64,000 bases of DNA from Streptomyces hokutonensis (GCF_000376565.1 NZ_BARG01000096.1:1-64000); one strand, 5' to 3'; positions 35,634 to 45,090 are shown, numbered from the stretch's first letter. Made by a program: numbers and translations. The notes: generated by a model not told the origin, from the sequence alone.

Positions 35634-37676
35634 CTACTCCGCGACCGGCAGCGTCGCCCCGTCCCGCAGGAACAGCGGGATGCGGTCCAGCGGGGCGTCG
35701 ACCGTCACGGCCGTGCCGCCCTCGTACGTCTCGCCCGTCCACGCGTCCGTCCACCAGGCGCCCGCCGGGAGATACGCCGTACGGGCCGTCGCGCCCGCCG
35801 TCAGCACCGGCGCCACCAGCAGGTCGGGGCCGAAGAGATACGCGTCGTCGACCGACCAACTCGCCGGGTCCTGCGGGAACTCCAGGAACAGCGGCCGCAT
35901 CACCGGCAGCCCCTCCTCGTGCGCGGCCCGCATCACCTCGAGGACGTAGGGCTTCAGGCGCTCGCGCAGCCGCAGGTACTTCTCCAGGATGGGCAGGGCC
36001 CGATCGCCGTACGACCAGACCTCGTTGGGACCGCCCGTCATGTCGGGGCCGAGCGGCATGCCCGGGTCGCGGAAGCCGTGCAGGCGCATCAGTGGCGACA
36101 GCGCGCCGAACTGGAACCAGCGGACCATGACTTCCTGGTATGCCGGGTCGTCCGGGTCGCCGCCGTGGAAGCCGCCGATGTCCGTGTTCCACCAAGGGAT
36201 GCCGGACAGCGCGGTGTTGAGGCCCGCGGCGATCTGGCGGCGCAGGGTCGGGAAGTCGGTGCCGATGTCACCCGACCACAGCGCGGCGCCGTAGCGCTGA
36301 CTGCCCGCCCACGCCGAGCGGTTGAGGGTGATGATCTCCGACTCCCCCTCGGACAGCAGTCCTTCGTGGAACGTACGGGAGTTCTCGGCCGGATAGATGT
36401 TGCCGACCTCCAGGCCCGGGCCCGCCCAGTAGCGCAGGTTCTCCTGGAAGCCCGGCTTCAGCTCGGGCTCGCAGGCGTCCAGCCAGAAGGCCGTGATGCC
36501 GTACGGCACAAGGTAGTTGTCGCGGATCTTCGACCACAGGAATTCGCGGGCCCCGGGGTTGGTGGCGTCGTAGAAGGCGACCTGGACGGTCGACGCGACC
36601 CCCTTGTCCGGCCAGTCCGCGTGGGCCATCGGCCCGTACTGGGTGCCGATCAGATGGCCGCGCTGCTCCAGCACCGAGTGGTTCTCGCTCAGGGGTGACA
36701 CCGAAGGCCAGACGCTCACCACCAACTTCACGCCCAGCTCGTCGAGTTCGCGGACCATCGCCGCCGGGTCGGGCCACTCCGCCGGGTCGAACTTCCAGTC
36801 GCCCAGGTGCGTCCAGTGGAAGAAGTCGCAGACGATGGCCGACAACGGCAGCTCTCGGCGCTTGTACTCCCGTGCCACGGCGAGGAGTTCGGCCTGGGTG
36901 CGGTAGCGCAGCTTGCACTGCCAGAAGCCCGCCGCCCACGTCGGCAGCATCGGCGTACGGCCCGTCACCGCGCTGTAGCGGCGCTGGCCGTCGGCCGGGT
37001 CGCCCGCGGTGATCCAGTAGTCGATCTGCCGGGCCGAATCGGCCACCCAGCGCGTGCCGTTGCCGGCCAGCTCCACGCGGCCGATCGCCGGGTTGTTCCA
37101 CAGCAGGGTGTAGCCGCGGCTGGAGACGAGCACCGGGATGCCGACCTCGGCGTTGCGCTGGACCAGGTCGAGGACCAGCCCCTTCTGGTCCAACCGCCCG
37201 TGCTGGTGCTGCCCGAGGCCGTACAGCTTCTCGTCCTCGTAGGCGGCGAAGCGCTGCTCCAGGCGGTGGTGGCCGTTGCCGACCGCCGTGTAGAGCCGTG
37301 AGCCGGGCCACCAGAAGTGGGCGCGGGCCTCCGCGAGGAGCTCGGCGGAGTCCTCGGTGCGCAGAAAGCGGATCAGGCCCTCGGCGTCGACGTGGACGGT
37401 CAACTCGCCTACGGTCAGGGTCCCTTGGCCGTCCTCGATCTTGACGCTCGCTTCGGTGGGCGGCGCCGCGTCCAGGAGCGCGCCCGGCAGCCCGTCGAGC
37501 AGCGGACCGCCGAGTCGGGCCCGCACCCGGACCGCGTCCGGACCCCAGGGCTCGATCCGTACGGTCTCCTGACGTCCGCTCCACTCCAGCGCGCCGTCCC
37601 GCTCACGGAAGGTGCCGATGGTGGGGGAGGACTGCGCGAGACTGACCTCGGACTGGATTTCGGCAGGCAGATTCAC
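35634..37676 (-). CDS. GH31 alpha-xylosidase, cytoplasmic
   Basis: The protein has 680 aa with no signal peptide. The N-terminal beta domain is followed by a GH31 barrel with the nucleophile in AFWLDACEPE (D400) and the acid/base in LWSGDIGTDF (D470). The WLDA-EPE form is that of alpha-xylosidases acting on xyloglucan oligosaccharides rather than starch-type alpha-glucosidases. It removes the non-reducing-end alpha-1,6-xylose, a step that lets GH3 act. The GTG start follows CCAGGAGC; an ATG 48 bases upstream lacks a site. It lies 63 bases after the LacI gene on the same strand and is probably cotranscribed from the operator-controlled promoter. Confidence 0.9.
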   Translation of the reverse strand: MNLPAEIQSEVSLAQSSPTIGTFRERDGALEWSGRQETVRIEPWGPDAVRVRARLGGPLLDGLPGALLDAAPPTEASVKIEDGQGTLTVGELTVHVDAEGLIRFLRTEDSAELLAEARAHFWWPGSRLYTAVGNGHHRLEQRFAAYEDEKLYGLGQHQHGRLDQKGLVLDLVQRNAEVGIPVLVSSRGYTLLWNNPAIGRVELAGNGTRWVADSARQIDYWITAGDPADGQRRYSAVTGRTPMLPTWAAGFWQCKLRYRTQAELLAVAREYKRRELPLSAIVCDFFHWTHLGDWKFDPAEWPDPAAMVRELDELGVKLVVSVWPSVSPLSENHSVLEQRGHLIGTQYGPMAHADWPDKGVASTVQVAFYDATNPGAREFLWSKIRDNYLVPYGITAFWLDACEPELKPGFQENLRYWAGPGLEVGNIYPAENSRTFHEGLLSEGESEIITLNRSAWAGSQRYGAALWSGDIGTDFPTLRRQIAAGLNTALSGIPWWNTDIGGFHGGDPDDPAYQEVMVRWFQFGALSPLMRLHGFRDPGMPLGPDMTGGPNEVWSYGDRALPILEKYLRLRERLKPYVLEVMRAAHEEGLPVMRPLFLEFPQDPASWSVDDAYLFGPDLLVAPVLTAGATARTAYLPAGAWWTDAWTGETYEGGTAVTVDAPLDRIPLFLRDGATLPVAE

Positions 37677-37739
37677 GAGGAGTGCTCCTGGAGGAAAGCA
37701 GACAGGGGGTAACCGCACAAACACGTGGAGCGTGGCCGG

Positions 37740-38753
37740 TCAAGACGCTGACGGCGCCGGCCCCGTACTCGCCCGCACCGTCAACTCCGGTGCGATCAGC
37801 ACGACTTCGTCACTGCCGCGGCCGTCCAGCTTGGCCACCAGGTGCTCCACGGCGTAACGCCCCATCTCCTGCGCGGGGATGGCGACGGACGTCAGCCGCA
37901 CCGAGGCCTGGGTGGCGACCTGGTCGGGGCAGACCGCGACCACCGACACGTCCTCCGGCACCGCCCGGCCCTGCTGACGCAGCAGCGCGAGCAGCGGCTC
38001 GACCGCCGACTCGTTCTGCACGACGAAGCCCGTGGTGCCGGGGCGCTCGTCGAAGATCCGGGCCAGCGTCACCGCCATCGCGTCGTACCCGCCCTCGCAC
38101 GGCCGGTGCAGCACCCGCAGGTCCAACTCCCGTGCCCTGGAGCGGAGTCCGTCGAGGGTGCGCTCGGCGAAACCGGTGTGCCGCTCGTAGACCGCGGGTG
38201 CCTCGCCGATGACAGCGATGTCGTGGTGACCGAGCTTCGCGAGGTGCTCGACGCACAGTGCGCCGGTCGCCCCGAAGTCAAGGTCGACGCAGGTCAGTCC
38301 GGTGGTGTCGGCGGGGAGGCCGATGAGTACGGACGGCTGGTCGGTGCCGCGCAGCAACGGCAGCCGCTCGTCGGCGAGTTCGACGTCCATCAGGATCATC
38401 GCGTCGGCGAGCCCGCTGCCGGTGACCCGGCGTACCGCGTCGGGGCCCTCCTCGCCGGTGAGCAGCAGCACGTCGTAGCCGTGCAGGCGGGCGGTGGTCG
38501 CCACGGCGATGGCGATCTCCATCATCACCGGTACGTACATGTCCGTGCGCAGCGGCACCATCAGCGCGATGATGTTCGACCGGCTGCTGGCCAGGGCGCG
38601 GGCGCCCGCGTTCGGGTGGTAGCCCAGCTCGCGGATGCTCTGCTCGACCCGCTGCCGGGTGGCTCCGGAGATGGACCGCTTGCCGCTGAGGACATAGCTC
38701 ACCGTGCTCGCCGAGACTCCGGCGTGCTGGGCGACCTCGGCGAGGGTGACCAT
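37740..38753 (-). CDS. LacI-family repressor of the xyloglucan locus
   Basis: The protein has 337 aa. The N-terminal LacI helix-turn-helix (VTLAEVAQHAGVSASTVSYVLSG) and hinge (RALASSRSN) precede a periplasmic-binding-protein-like sensor domain. The ATG at 38753 follows TTGGAGAG. A longer frame to 38924 would run through its own operators and is rejected. Operators at 38772 and 38861 lie directly upstream, so it is self-regulated and can also act on the divergent GH12 gene. The same palindrome controls the GH3/transporter divergent promoter 15 kb away. The inducer is probably a xyloglucan-derived sugar (inference). Confidence 0.92.
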   Translation of the reverse strand: MVTLAEVAQHAGVSASTVSYVLSGKRSISGATRQRVEQSIRELGYHPNAGARALASSRSNIIALMVPLRTDMYVPVMMEIAIAVATTARLHGYDVLLLTGEEGPDAVRRVTGSGLADAMILMDVELADERLPLLRGTDQPSVLIGLPADTTGLTCVDLDFGATGALCVEHLAKLGHHDIAVIGEAPAVYERHTGFAERTLDGLRSRARELDLRVLHRPCEGGYDAMAVTLARIFDERPGTTGFVVQNESAVEPLLALLRQQGRAVPEDVSVVAVCPDQVATQASVRLTSVAIPAQEMGRYAVEHLVAKLDGRGSDEVVLIAPELTVRASTGPAPSAS

Positions 38754-38771
38754 CCAGCTCTCCAAGCTTTG

Positions 38772-38784
38772 TGAAGCGCTTCGA
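38772..38784. promoter_or_regulatory. LacI-type operator variant, proximal to repressor start
   Basis: TGAAGCGCTTCGA differs from the consensus TCGAAGCGCTTCGA by one half-site change. It is 19 bases upstream of the repressor ATG and fits autoregulation. Confidence 0.75.
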
Positions 38785-38860
38785 CAGTGCGCGTTGCTGA
38801 CAAGGGCGAGTGAGGGTGGTTCGACATTAGCTTCAGGCGGTGTGGGTGTCCATAGGTTGT

Positions 38861-38874
38861 CGAAGCGCTTCGAC
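38861..38874. promoter_or_regulatory. LacI-type operator, distal
   Basis: A perfect TCGAAGCGCTTCGA palindrome in the divergent region between the repressor and the second GH12, 89 bp from the proximal variant centre to centre. Confidence 0.85.
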
Positions 38875-39007
38875 ACTTTCTCTGAAGATCGGGCTGGACG
38901 ACATTCTCCGCGAGCGCAAGGCAACCTCCGGGCGGGTCGGCGGCCACTTGGAGGTCGTAACGGCCGCTGACGGGCCGTAGACGAACCGTCCCCCGGAAGG
39001 ACCCCCG

Positions 39008-39817
39008 ATGCAACACCGGAGACCCCGTCTCTCGAAGAGGGCGAAGGTGCTGGCCGCCGCCTCGGTCGCGCTCGCGGCGCTCGCCGGCGTGACCGTCGCG
39101 CAGGCGGGCGAGACGAGCAGGAAGTGCGGGGCCTTCGACACCGTCACGCTCGGCAAGTACTACGTGAACAACAACCTCTGGGGCCAGGACAAGGCCACCG
39201 GCAGCCAGTGCGTCTGGGACGACTCCCGGTCGGGGTCCACCATTTCGTGGGGTACGTCCTTCAGCTGGGCCAACAACGGCAAGGGCACCGACGCGGACGT
39301 GAAGTCGTACGCCAGTACCGTCCTCGGCTGGCACTGGGGCTGGAAGGTCGACAAGGCGACCACCGGACTGCCGATCCGGGTCGGCGACCGCAAGCCGGTG
39401 AAGACCAGCTGGGACTTCTCGCTCAGCTCCAATCCCGGCACGCTCGATGTGGCCTACGACCTGTGGCTGCACTCCAAGAACACCGCCGACTGGGCCGACC
39501 GGCCCACCGACGAGATCATGATCTGGCTCAACCGGCAGGGCGGGGCCGGCCCGCTCGGCACCAAGTACGGCAGCGTCAGCCTCGACGGCGCCATGTGGGA
39601 CATCTACCAGGGCAACATCGGCTGGAACGTCTACTCCTTCGTGCGTCGGGCCAACACCACCAAGGCGAGTCTCGACATCGACGACTTCACCCAGGCCCTG
39701 GTCCGCCGCAAGCTGCTGAGCAACGACAAGTACCTCTCCGGCATCGAGTCCGGCACCGAGGTCTTCAAGGGCTCGGGGCGCCTTGACACCAAGGCGTACT
39801 CCGTCGACATCGGCTGA
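39008..39817 (+). CDS. Secreted GH12 xyloglucanase/endoglucanase, second paralogue
   Basis: The protein has 269 aa. A basic start and Ala-rich Sec signal (about 1-33) precede a GH12 domain. The nucleophile is E169 in TDEIMIWLN and the acid/base is E251 in SGTEVFKGSG. It is longer than the first GH12, with a CGAFDTVTLGKYYVNNNLWG opening of the Bacillus/actinobacterial xyloglucanase type. The ATG follows GGAAGGACC. It is divergent from the repressor and shares its operators, so it is the endo-acting secreted enzyme most directly under LacI control. Confidence 0.9.
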   Translation: MQHRRPRLSKRAKVLAAASVALAALAGVTVAQAGETSRKCGAFDTVTLGKYYVNNNLWGQDKATGSQCVWDDSRSGSTISWGTSFSWANNGKGTDADVKSYASTVLGWHWGWKVDKATTGLPIRVGDRKPVKTSWDFSLSSNPGTLDVAYDLWLHSKNTADWADRPTDEIMIWLNRQGGAGPLGTKYGSVSLDGAMWDIYQGNIGWNVYSFVRRANTTKASLDIDDFTQALVRRKLLSNDKYLSGIESGTEVFKGSGRLDTKAYSVDIG

Positions 39818-39928
39818 ACGGACGCGCGAAGGGTGGCCGCTTCGCGGCGGATCGGGTAGATACGAACGGGTAGCACCCATCGGTAACCACAGAGCGCCGA
39901 GGGTCCGATTCGCGGCGAGGTGAGCCTC

Positions 39929-41860
39929 ATGTCCGCTCCACCCAGCAAACCCACCGTCACCGAGCGAGAAGCCCGCCAGGTGGCGGAGGCCGCCCGGGAA
40001 CAGGACTGGCGCAAGCCCAGCTTCGCCAAGGAACTGTTCCTCGGCCGCTTCCGGCTCGACCTCATCCATCCCCACCCGCTCCCGCCGGACGAGGACGTGC
40101 GGCGCGGCGAGGAGTTCCTCGCCAAACTGCGCGTCTTCTGCGAGACGGAGATCGACGCCGCCCGCATCGAACGCGAGGCCCGCATCCCCGACGAGGTCAT
40201 CGCCGGCCTCAAGGAGCTCGGCGCCCTCGGCATGAAGATCGACACCAAGTACGGCGGCCTCGGCCTCACCCAGGTGTACTACAACAAGGCGCTGGCGCTG
40301 GCGGGCTCGGCCTGCCCGGCGGTCGGCGTGCTGCTCTCCGCGCATCAGTCGATCGGCGTACCGCAGCCTCTGAAGCTGTTCGGCACCGACGAGCAGAAGG
40401 CCGAGTTCCTGCCGCGCTGCGCCCGCACCGACATCAGCGCCTTCCTGCTCACCGAACCGGACGTCGGCTCCGACCCGGCACGCCTGGCGACAAGCGCGGT
40501 GCGGGACGGGGACGCGTACGTCCTCGACGGGGTGAAGCTGTGGACCACCAACGGCGTGATCGCCGATCTGCTGGTCGTGATGGCCCGGGTGCCGAAGACC
40601 GAGGGCGGCAGGGGCGGCATCACGGCGTTCGTCGTGGAGGCCGACTCGCCCGGCATCACCGTCGAGAACCGCAACGCCTTCATGGGCCTGCGCGGCATCG
40701 AGAACGGCGTCACCCGCTTCCACCAGGTCAGGGTCCCGGCCGCCAACCGCATCGGCCCCGAGGGCGCGGGCCTGAAGATCGCCCTGACCACCCTCAACAC
40801 CGGCCGCCTCTCGCTCCCCGCGTCCTGCGTCGCGGCCGGCAAGTGGTGTCTGAAGATCGCCCGTGAGTGGTCGGCGGCCCGTGAGCAGTGGGGCAGGCCG
40901 ATCGCCGAGCACGAGGCCGTCGGCAAGAAGATCTCCTTCATCGCGGCGACGACCTTCGCCCTGGAGGCCGTACTCGACCTGTCCAGCCAGATGGCCGACG
41001 AGGACCGCAACGACATCCGCATCGAGGGCGCGCTCGCCAAGCTCTTCGCCTCCGAGATGGGCTGGCTGATGGCCGACGAGCTGGTCCAGATCCGCGGCGG
41101 CCGCGGCTTCGAGACGGCGGAGTCCCTCGCGGCCCGCGGCGAGAAGGCCGTCCCCGCCGAACAGGTCCTGCGCGACCTCCGGATCAACCGCATCTTCGAG
41201 GGCTCGACGGAGATCATGCATCTCCTCATCGCCCGCGAGGCCGTCGACGCCCACCTCACGGTCGCCGGCGACCTCATCGACCCGGACAAGTCCCTCTCGG
41301 ACAAGGCGAAGGCGGGTGCCAACGCGGGTGTCTTCTACGCCAAGTGGCTCCCGAAGCTGGTCGCGGGCAGCGGCCAACTCCCGGGCACCTACGGCGAGTT
41401 CCGCCACGGCATCGACCTCTCCAAGCACCTGCGCTACGTCGAGCGTGGCGCTCGCAAGCTCGCCCGCTCCACCTTCTACGCCATGTCCCGCTGGCAGGGC
41501 CGTATGGAGACCAAGCAGGGCTTCCTGGGCCGGATCGTCGACATCGGCGCGGAACTCTTCGCGATGAGCGCGGTCTGCGTACGGGCCGAACTCCTGCGCA
41601 CCCAGGGCGAACACGGCCGCGAGGCCTACCAACTCGCCGACGCCTTCTGCGAACAGTCCCGCATCCGGATCGAGGAACTCTTCGGCCGGCTGTGGACCAA
41701 CACCGACGACCTCGACCGCAAGGTGGTCAAGGGAGTCATGGGCGGCGCGTACACGTGGCTGGAGGAGGGCATCGTCGACCCCTCGGGCGACGGACCCTGG
41801 ATCGCCGACACGACCCCGGGCCCGTCCAAGGCGGACAACGTGCACCGACCCGTCGACTGA
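39929..41860 (+). CDS. Acyl-CoA dehydrogenase, long-form
   Basis: The protein has 643 aa, longer than the usual ~380 aa because of a C-terminal extension of about 180 residues. The FAD/substrate signatures are AFLLTEPDVGSDP, LWTTNG and QIRGGRGF, and the catalytic Glu region is IFEGSTEIMHLLIAREAVD. It oxidises an acyl-CoA to the enoyl-CoA with electrons to ETF; chain length is not evident. The ATG after GAGGTGAGCCTC is preferred over the GTG at 39920. It stands alone, convergent with the lamin-tail gene 7 bases away. Confidence 0.88.
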   Translation: MSAPPSKPTVTEREARQVAEAAREQDWRKPSFAKELFLGRFRLDLIHPHPLPPDEDVRRGEEFLAKLRVFCETEIDAARIEREARIPDEVIAGLKELGALGMKIDTKYGGLGLTQVYYNKALALAGSACPAVGVLLSAHQSIGVPQPLKLFGTDEQKAEFLPRCARTDISAFLLTEPDVGSDPARLATSAVRDGDAYVLDGVKLWTTNGVIADLLVVMARVPKTEGGRGGITAFVVEADSPGITVENRNAFMGLRGIENGVTRFHQVRVPAANRIGPEGAGLKIALTTLNTGRLSLPASCVAAGKWCLKIAREWSAAREQWGRPIAEHEAVGKKISFIAATTFALEAVLDLSSQMADEDRNDIRIEGALAKLFASEMGWLMADELVQIRGGRGFETAESLAARGEKAVPAEQVLRDLRINRIFEGSTEIMHLLIAREAVDAHLTVAGDLIDPDKSLSDKAKAGANAGVFYAKWLPKLVAGSGQLPGTYGEFRHGIDLSKHLRYVERGARKLARSTFYAMSRWQGRMETKQGFLGRIVDIGAELFAMSAVCVRAELLRTQGEHGREAYQLADAFCEQSRIRIEELFGRLWTNTDDLDRKVVKGVMGGAYTWLEEGIVDPSGDGPWIADTTPGPSKADNVHRPVD

Positions 41861-41867
41861 CCCCGGA

Positions 41868-42317
41868 TCAGCAGTACTTGTCGCTCGGATCCCGCGTCGT
41901 CCAGGAGCAGGTGTCGACCTTGCTGCCGGTCGCTCTGGTCAGCGTCGCCGTGTCGCTGGTGTTGTTCCAGACATAGGCACCGCGGTTCTGGTACGTGTTC
42001 GACGCGGTGTCCGAGCCCTTGCCGGTGTGCACCTTGATGTACTTGCCGGCGCCGATCTTGATGTTCTTGAAGACGTAGCGGTGGTTCGAGACGTCCTTCA
42101 GGACCCACCCCTTGAGCGAGATCGCCGACCGGCTGGTGTTCTTGATCTGCACCCACTCGCCGTTCAGGCTCGTGTTGGACCGGTTGTCCGAGCCCGGGCT
42201 GTCGAACCAGACGTGGTAGATCGTGACCCCGCCCGCGGCCTCGGCCGGAGTGCTCAGCAGCGTGCCGGTGAGTATCGCGGCGCCCGCGAGCGCGGGCAGG
42301 GCAGCGCGTATCCGCAT
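41868..42317 (-). CDS. Secreted lamin-tail-domain protein
   Basis: The protein has 149 aa. A Sec signal (MRIRAAL to AEAAGG, about residues 1-28) precedes one lamin tail domain, an Ig-like beta sandwich with LNGEWVQIKNTSRSAISLKGW, then KYIKVHTGKG and RGAYVWNN. Two Cys in the tail (CSW, KYC) may pair. The domain binds surfaces or nucleic acids in some bacteria; the role here is unknown. The ATG follows GGGGGGATTCTCC. It is divergent from dxr. Confidence 0.85.
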   Translation of the reverse strand: MRIRAALPALAGAAILTGTLLSTPAEAAGGVTIYHVWFDSPGSDNRSNTSLNGEWVQIKNTSRSAISLKGWVLKDVSNHRYVFKNIKIGAGKYIKVHTGKGSDTASNTYQNRGAYVWNNTSDTATLTRATGSKVDTCSWTTRDPSDKYC

Positions 42318-42505
42318 GGAGAATCCCCCCAGGATGTCGTCCACTGGCCGGTCGTCCACCGGCGCAGGACTGAAGTGTTATCACACGACCTTCACGCCGT
42401 ATTCACAAAGGGGGATTTCCCTTCAATCACCGACGAGAGCCGATAAGCCACCCGCCCGAGGGAACCGCTGTCCACCTGGCCACCCGTTGCGGCAACAATG
42501 GAGGG

Positions 42506-43774
42506 ATGAGCGACAGTCCAGCACCCCTCGCCGACCCGCATCTCGTCTACGACCCCGTCGTGGGCGACGGTCCCAAGGCCCTGGTGATCCTGGGGTCCAC
42601 CGGGTCCATCGGCACCCAGGCCATCGACCTGGTGCTGCGCAACCCGGACCGCTTCCGGGTCACCGCACTCTCCGCCAACGGCGGCCGGGTCGGGCTCCTC
42701 GCCGAGCAGGCGTACCGGCTCGGGGTGCGGACGGTCGCGGTCGCCCGCGAGGACGCCGTACCGGCACTGCGCGAAGCGCTCACCGCGCAGTACGGCGCCG
42801 GGGAACCGCTCCCCGAGATCCTGGCCGGTCCCGACGCGGCCACTCAGGTCGCCGCCTCCGACTGCCACACCGTGCTGAACGGCATCACCGGCTCCATCGG
42901 TCTCGCGCCCACCCTCGCCGCCCTGGAGGCGGGCCGCGTCCTCGCGCTCGCCAACAAGGAGTCGCTCATCGTCGGCGGCCCGCTGGTGAAGGCCCTCGCG
43001 AAGCCCGGCCAGATCATCCCGGTCGACTCCGAGCACGCGGCCCTCTTCCAGGCCCTCGCGGCCGGTACCCGCGCCGATGTGCGCAAGCTGGTCGTCACCG
43101 CGTCCGGCGGCCCCTTCCGCGGCCGTACGAAGGCGGAACTGGCGAACGTGACCGTCGCCGACGCCCTCGCGCACCCCACCTGGGCGATGGGCCCGGTGAT
43201 CACGATCAACTCCGCGACCCTGGTGAACAAGGGTCTCGAAGTGATCGAGGCGCACCTGCTGTACGACATTCCCTTCGATCGCATTGAGGTGGTCGTGCAC
43301 CCGCAGTCGTATGTCCACTCGATGGTGGAATTCAACGACGGATCGACGATCGCCCAGGCGACGCCCCCCGACATGCGCGGGCCGATCGCCATCGGGCTCG
43401 GCTGGCCCGAGCGGGTCCCGGACGCGGCGCCCGCGTTCGACTGGAGCAAGGCCTCGACCTGGGAGTTCTTCCCGCTCGACACCGAGGCGTTCCCCTCCGT
43501 CGGCCTCGCCCGGCACGTGGGACAGCTCGCGGGCACGGCCCCGGCGGTGTTCAATGCGGCGAACGAGGAGTGCGTGGAGGCGTTCCGCGCGGGCGCGCTG
43601 CCGTTCAACGGAATCATGGAGACGGTGACACGGGTGGTCGAGGAACACGGGACACCGGCCACGGGAACCTCGCTCACCGTGCCGGACGTCCTCGAAGCGG
43701 AGACCTGGGCGCGTGCCCGGGCCCGCGAACTGACAGCGCAGACGACCACGGCGAACGCGGAGGCGCGTGCATGA
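42506..43774 (+). CDS. dxr: 1-deoxy-D-xylulose 5-phosphate reductoisomerase
   Basis: The protein has 422 aa. The NADPH site is VILGSTGSIGTQAIDLV. The metal and substrate region shows LANKESLIVGG, IPVDSEHAALFQ and TASGGPFRG, all hallmark Dxr blocks. WAMGPVITINSATLVNKGLEVIEAH follows. It makes 2-C-methyl-erythritol 4-phosphate in the MEP isoprenoid pathway. The first 25 residues are an actinobacterial extension. The ATG follows GGAGGG. Its stop overlaps the M50 protease start by four bases. Confidence 0.96.
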   Translation: MSDSPAPLADPHLVYDPVVGDGPKALVILGSTGSIGTQAIDLVLRNPDRFRVTALSANGGRVGLLAEQAYRLGVRTVAVAREDAVPALREALTAQYGAGEPLPEILAGPDAATQVAASDCHTVLNGITGSIGLAPTLAALEAGRVLALANKESLIVGGPLVKALAKPGQIIPVDSEHAALFQALAAGTRADVRKLVVTASGGPFRGRTKAELANVTVADALAHPTWAMGPVITINSATLVNKGLEVIEAHLLYDIPFDRIEVVVHPQSYVHSMVEFNDGSTIAQATPPDMRGPIAIGLGWPERVPDAAPAFDWSKASTWEFFPLDTEAFPSVGLARHVGQLAGTAPAVFNAANEECVEAFRAGALPFNGIMETVTRVVEEHGTPATGTSLTVPDVLEAETWARARARELTAQTTTANAEARA

Positions 43775-45075
43775 CAGCCCTGATGATGATCCTCGGCATA
43801 GTCGTCTTCGCGGTCGGCCTGCTGGTCTCGATCGCCTGGCACGAGCTGGGGCATCTCTCCACCGCGAAGCTCTTCGGCATCCGGGTGCCCCAGTACATGG
43901 TCGGCTTCGGCCCGACCATCTGGTCCCGGAAGAAGGGCGACACCGAGTACGGGTTCAAGGCCATCCCGTTCGGCGGCTACATCCGCATGATCGGCATGTT
44001 CCCGCCCGGCGACGACGGCCGGATCACCGCCCGCTCCACCTCGCCCTGGCGCAGCATGATCGAGGACGCCCGCTCGGCGGCCTTCGAGGAACTCCAGCCC
44101 GGCGACGAGACCCGCCTCTTCTACACCCGCAAACCCTGGAAACGGGTCATCGTGATGTTCGCGGGCCCGTTCATGAACCTCATCCTGGCGGTGGCGCTCT
44201 TCCTCACCGTCCTGATGGGCTTCGGCATCTCGCAGCAGACCAACACGGTCAGCTCGGTCTCCCAGTGCGTCATCGCACAGAGCCAGAACCGCGACACCTG
44301 CCGGTCGACCGACCCGGCCTCCCCGGCCGCGGCGGCGGGCCTCAAGGCGGGCGACAAGATCCTCAGCTTCAACGGCGTGAAGACGACGGACTGGAACAAA
44401 CTCTCCGACCTGATCCGCGCCGCCCCCGGCAAGACCGTCGCCATCGTCGTCGAGCGCAAGGGCCAGGACGTCACCCTGCACGCGAAGATCGCGAGCAACC
44501 AGGTCGCCAGGAAGGACTCCAGCGGCCAGATCGTCCAGGGCCAGTACGTCACCGCCGGCTTCCTCGGCTTCAGCGCGGCCACCGGCATCGTCCGCCAGGA
44601 CTTCGGCGACTCGGTCACCTGGATGACCGACCGCCTCGGCGAGGCCGTCGACTCCATCGCCGACCTCCCCGGCAAGATCCCGGCCCTGTGGAACGCGGCC
44701 TTCGACGGCGCCCCCCGCCAGGCCGACTCCCCGATGGGCGTCGTAGGCGCGGCCCGCGTCGGCGGCGAGATCTTCACCCTCGACATCCCGCCCACCCAGC
44801 AGCTGGCCATGGCCCTGATGCTGGTCGCCGGCTTCAACCTCTCCCTGTTCCTCTTCAACATGCTCCCGCTGCTCCCGCTCGACGGCGGGCATGTCGCGGG
44901 CGCGCTGTGGGAGGCGCTGCGCCGCAACCTGGCGAAGGTGCTCAAGCGCCCGGACCCGGGCCCGTTCGACGTGGCGAAGCTGATGCCGGTCGCGTATGTC
45001 GTGGCAGGGATCTTCGTCTGCTTCACGCTGCTCGTCCTCGTGGCGGACGTGGTTAACCCGGTGAAAATCTCCTAG
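43771..45075 (+). CDS. rseP: Site-2 (M50) intramembrane metalloprotease, RseP/RasP-like
   Basis: The protein has 434 aa. The zinc site HELGH (H24, E25, H28) is in the first membrane helix. A PDZ domain spans about residues 170-260 (PAAAAGLKAGDKILSFNG). The third ligand is in NMLPLLPLDGGHV in a C-terminal helix. Four membrane segments in all. Members cut anti-sigma factors or signal-peptide remnants in the membrane. It is translationally coupled to dxr, a widespread arrangement. A terminator lies 16 bases after the stop. Confidence 0.92.
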   Translation: MTALMMILGIVVFAVGLLVSIAWHELGHLSTAKLFGIRVPQYMVGFGPTIWSRKKGDTEYGFKAIPFGGYIRMIGMFPPGDDGRITARSTSPWRSMIEDARSAAFEELQPGDETRLFYTRKPWKRVIVMFAGPFMNLILAVALFLTVLMGFGISQQTNTVSSVSQCVIAQSQNRDTCRSTDPASPAAAAGLKAGDKILSFNGVKTTDWNKLSDLIRAAPGKTVAIVVERKGQDVTLHAKIASNQVARKDSSGQIVQGQYVTAGFLGFSAATGIVRQDFGDSVTWMTDRLGEAVDSIADLPGKIPALWNAAFDGAPRQADSPMGVVGAARVGGEIFTLDIPPTQQLAMALMLVAGFNLSLFLFNMLPLLPLDGGHVAGALWEALRRNLAKVLKRPDPGPFDVAKLMPVAYVVAGIFVCFTLLVLVADVVNPVKIS

Positions 45076-45090
45076 TCATCCGTAGTTTGT

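Noticed and set aside
38754..38924. N-terminal extension of the LacI regulator
   Set aside because: The extra residues translate the operator palindromes, and the family starts directly at the MVTLAEVA helix-turn-helix.
38699..41845. 1048-codon minus-strand frame opposite the second GH12 and acyl-CoA dehydrogenase
   Set aside because: It is a shadow of two well-supported plus-strand genes and would remove the operators of the LacI gene.
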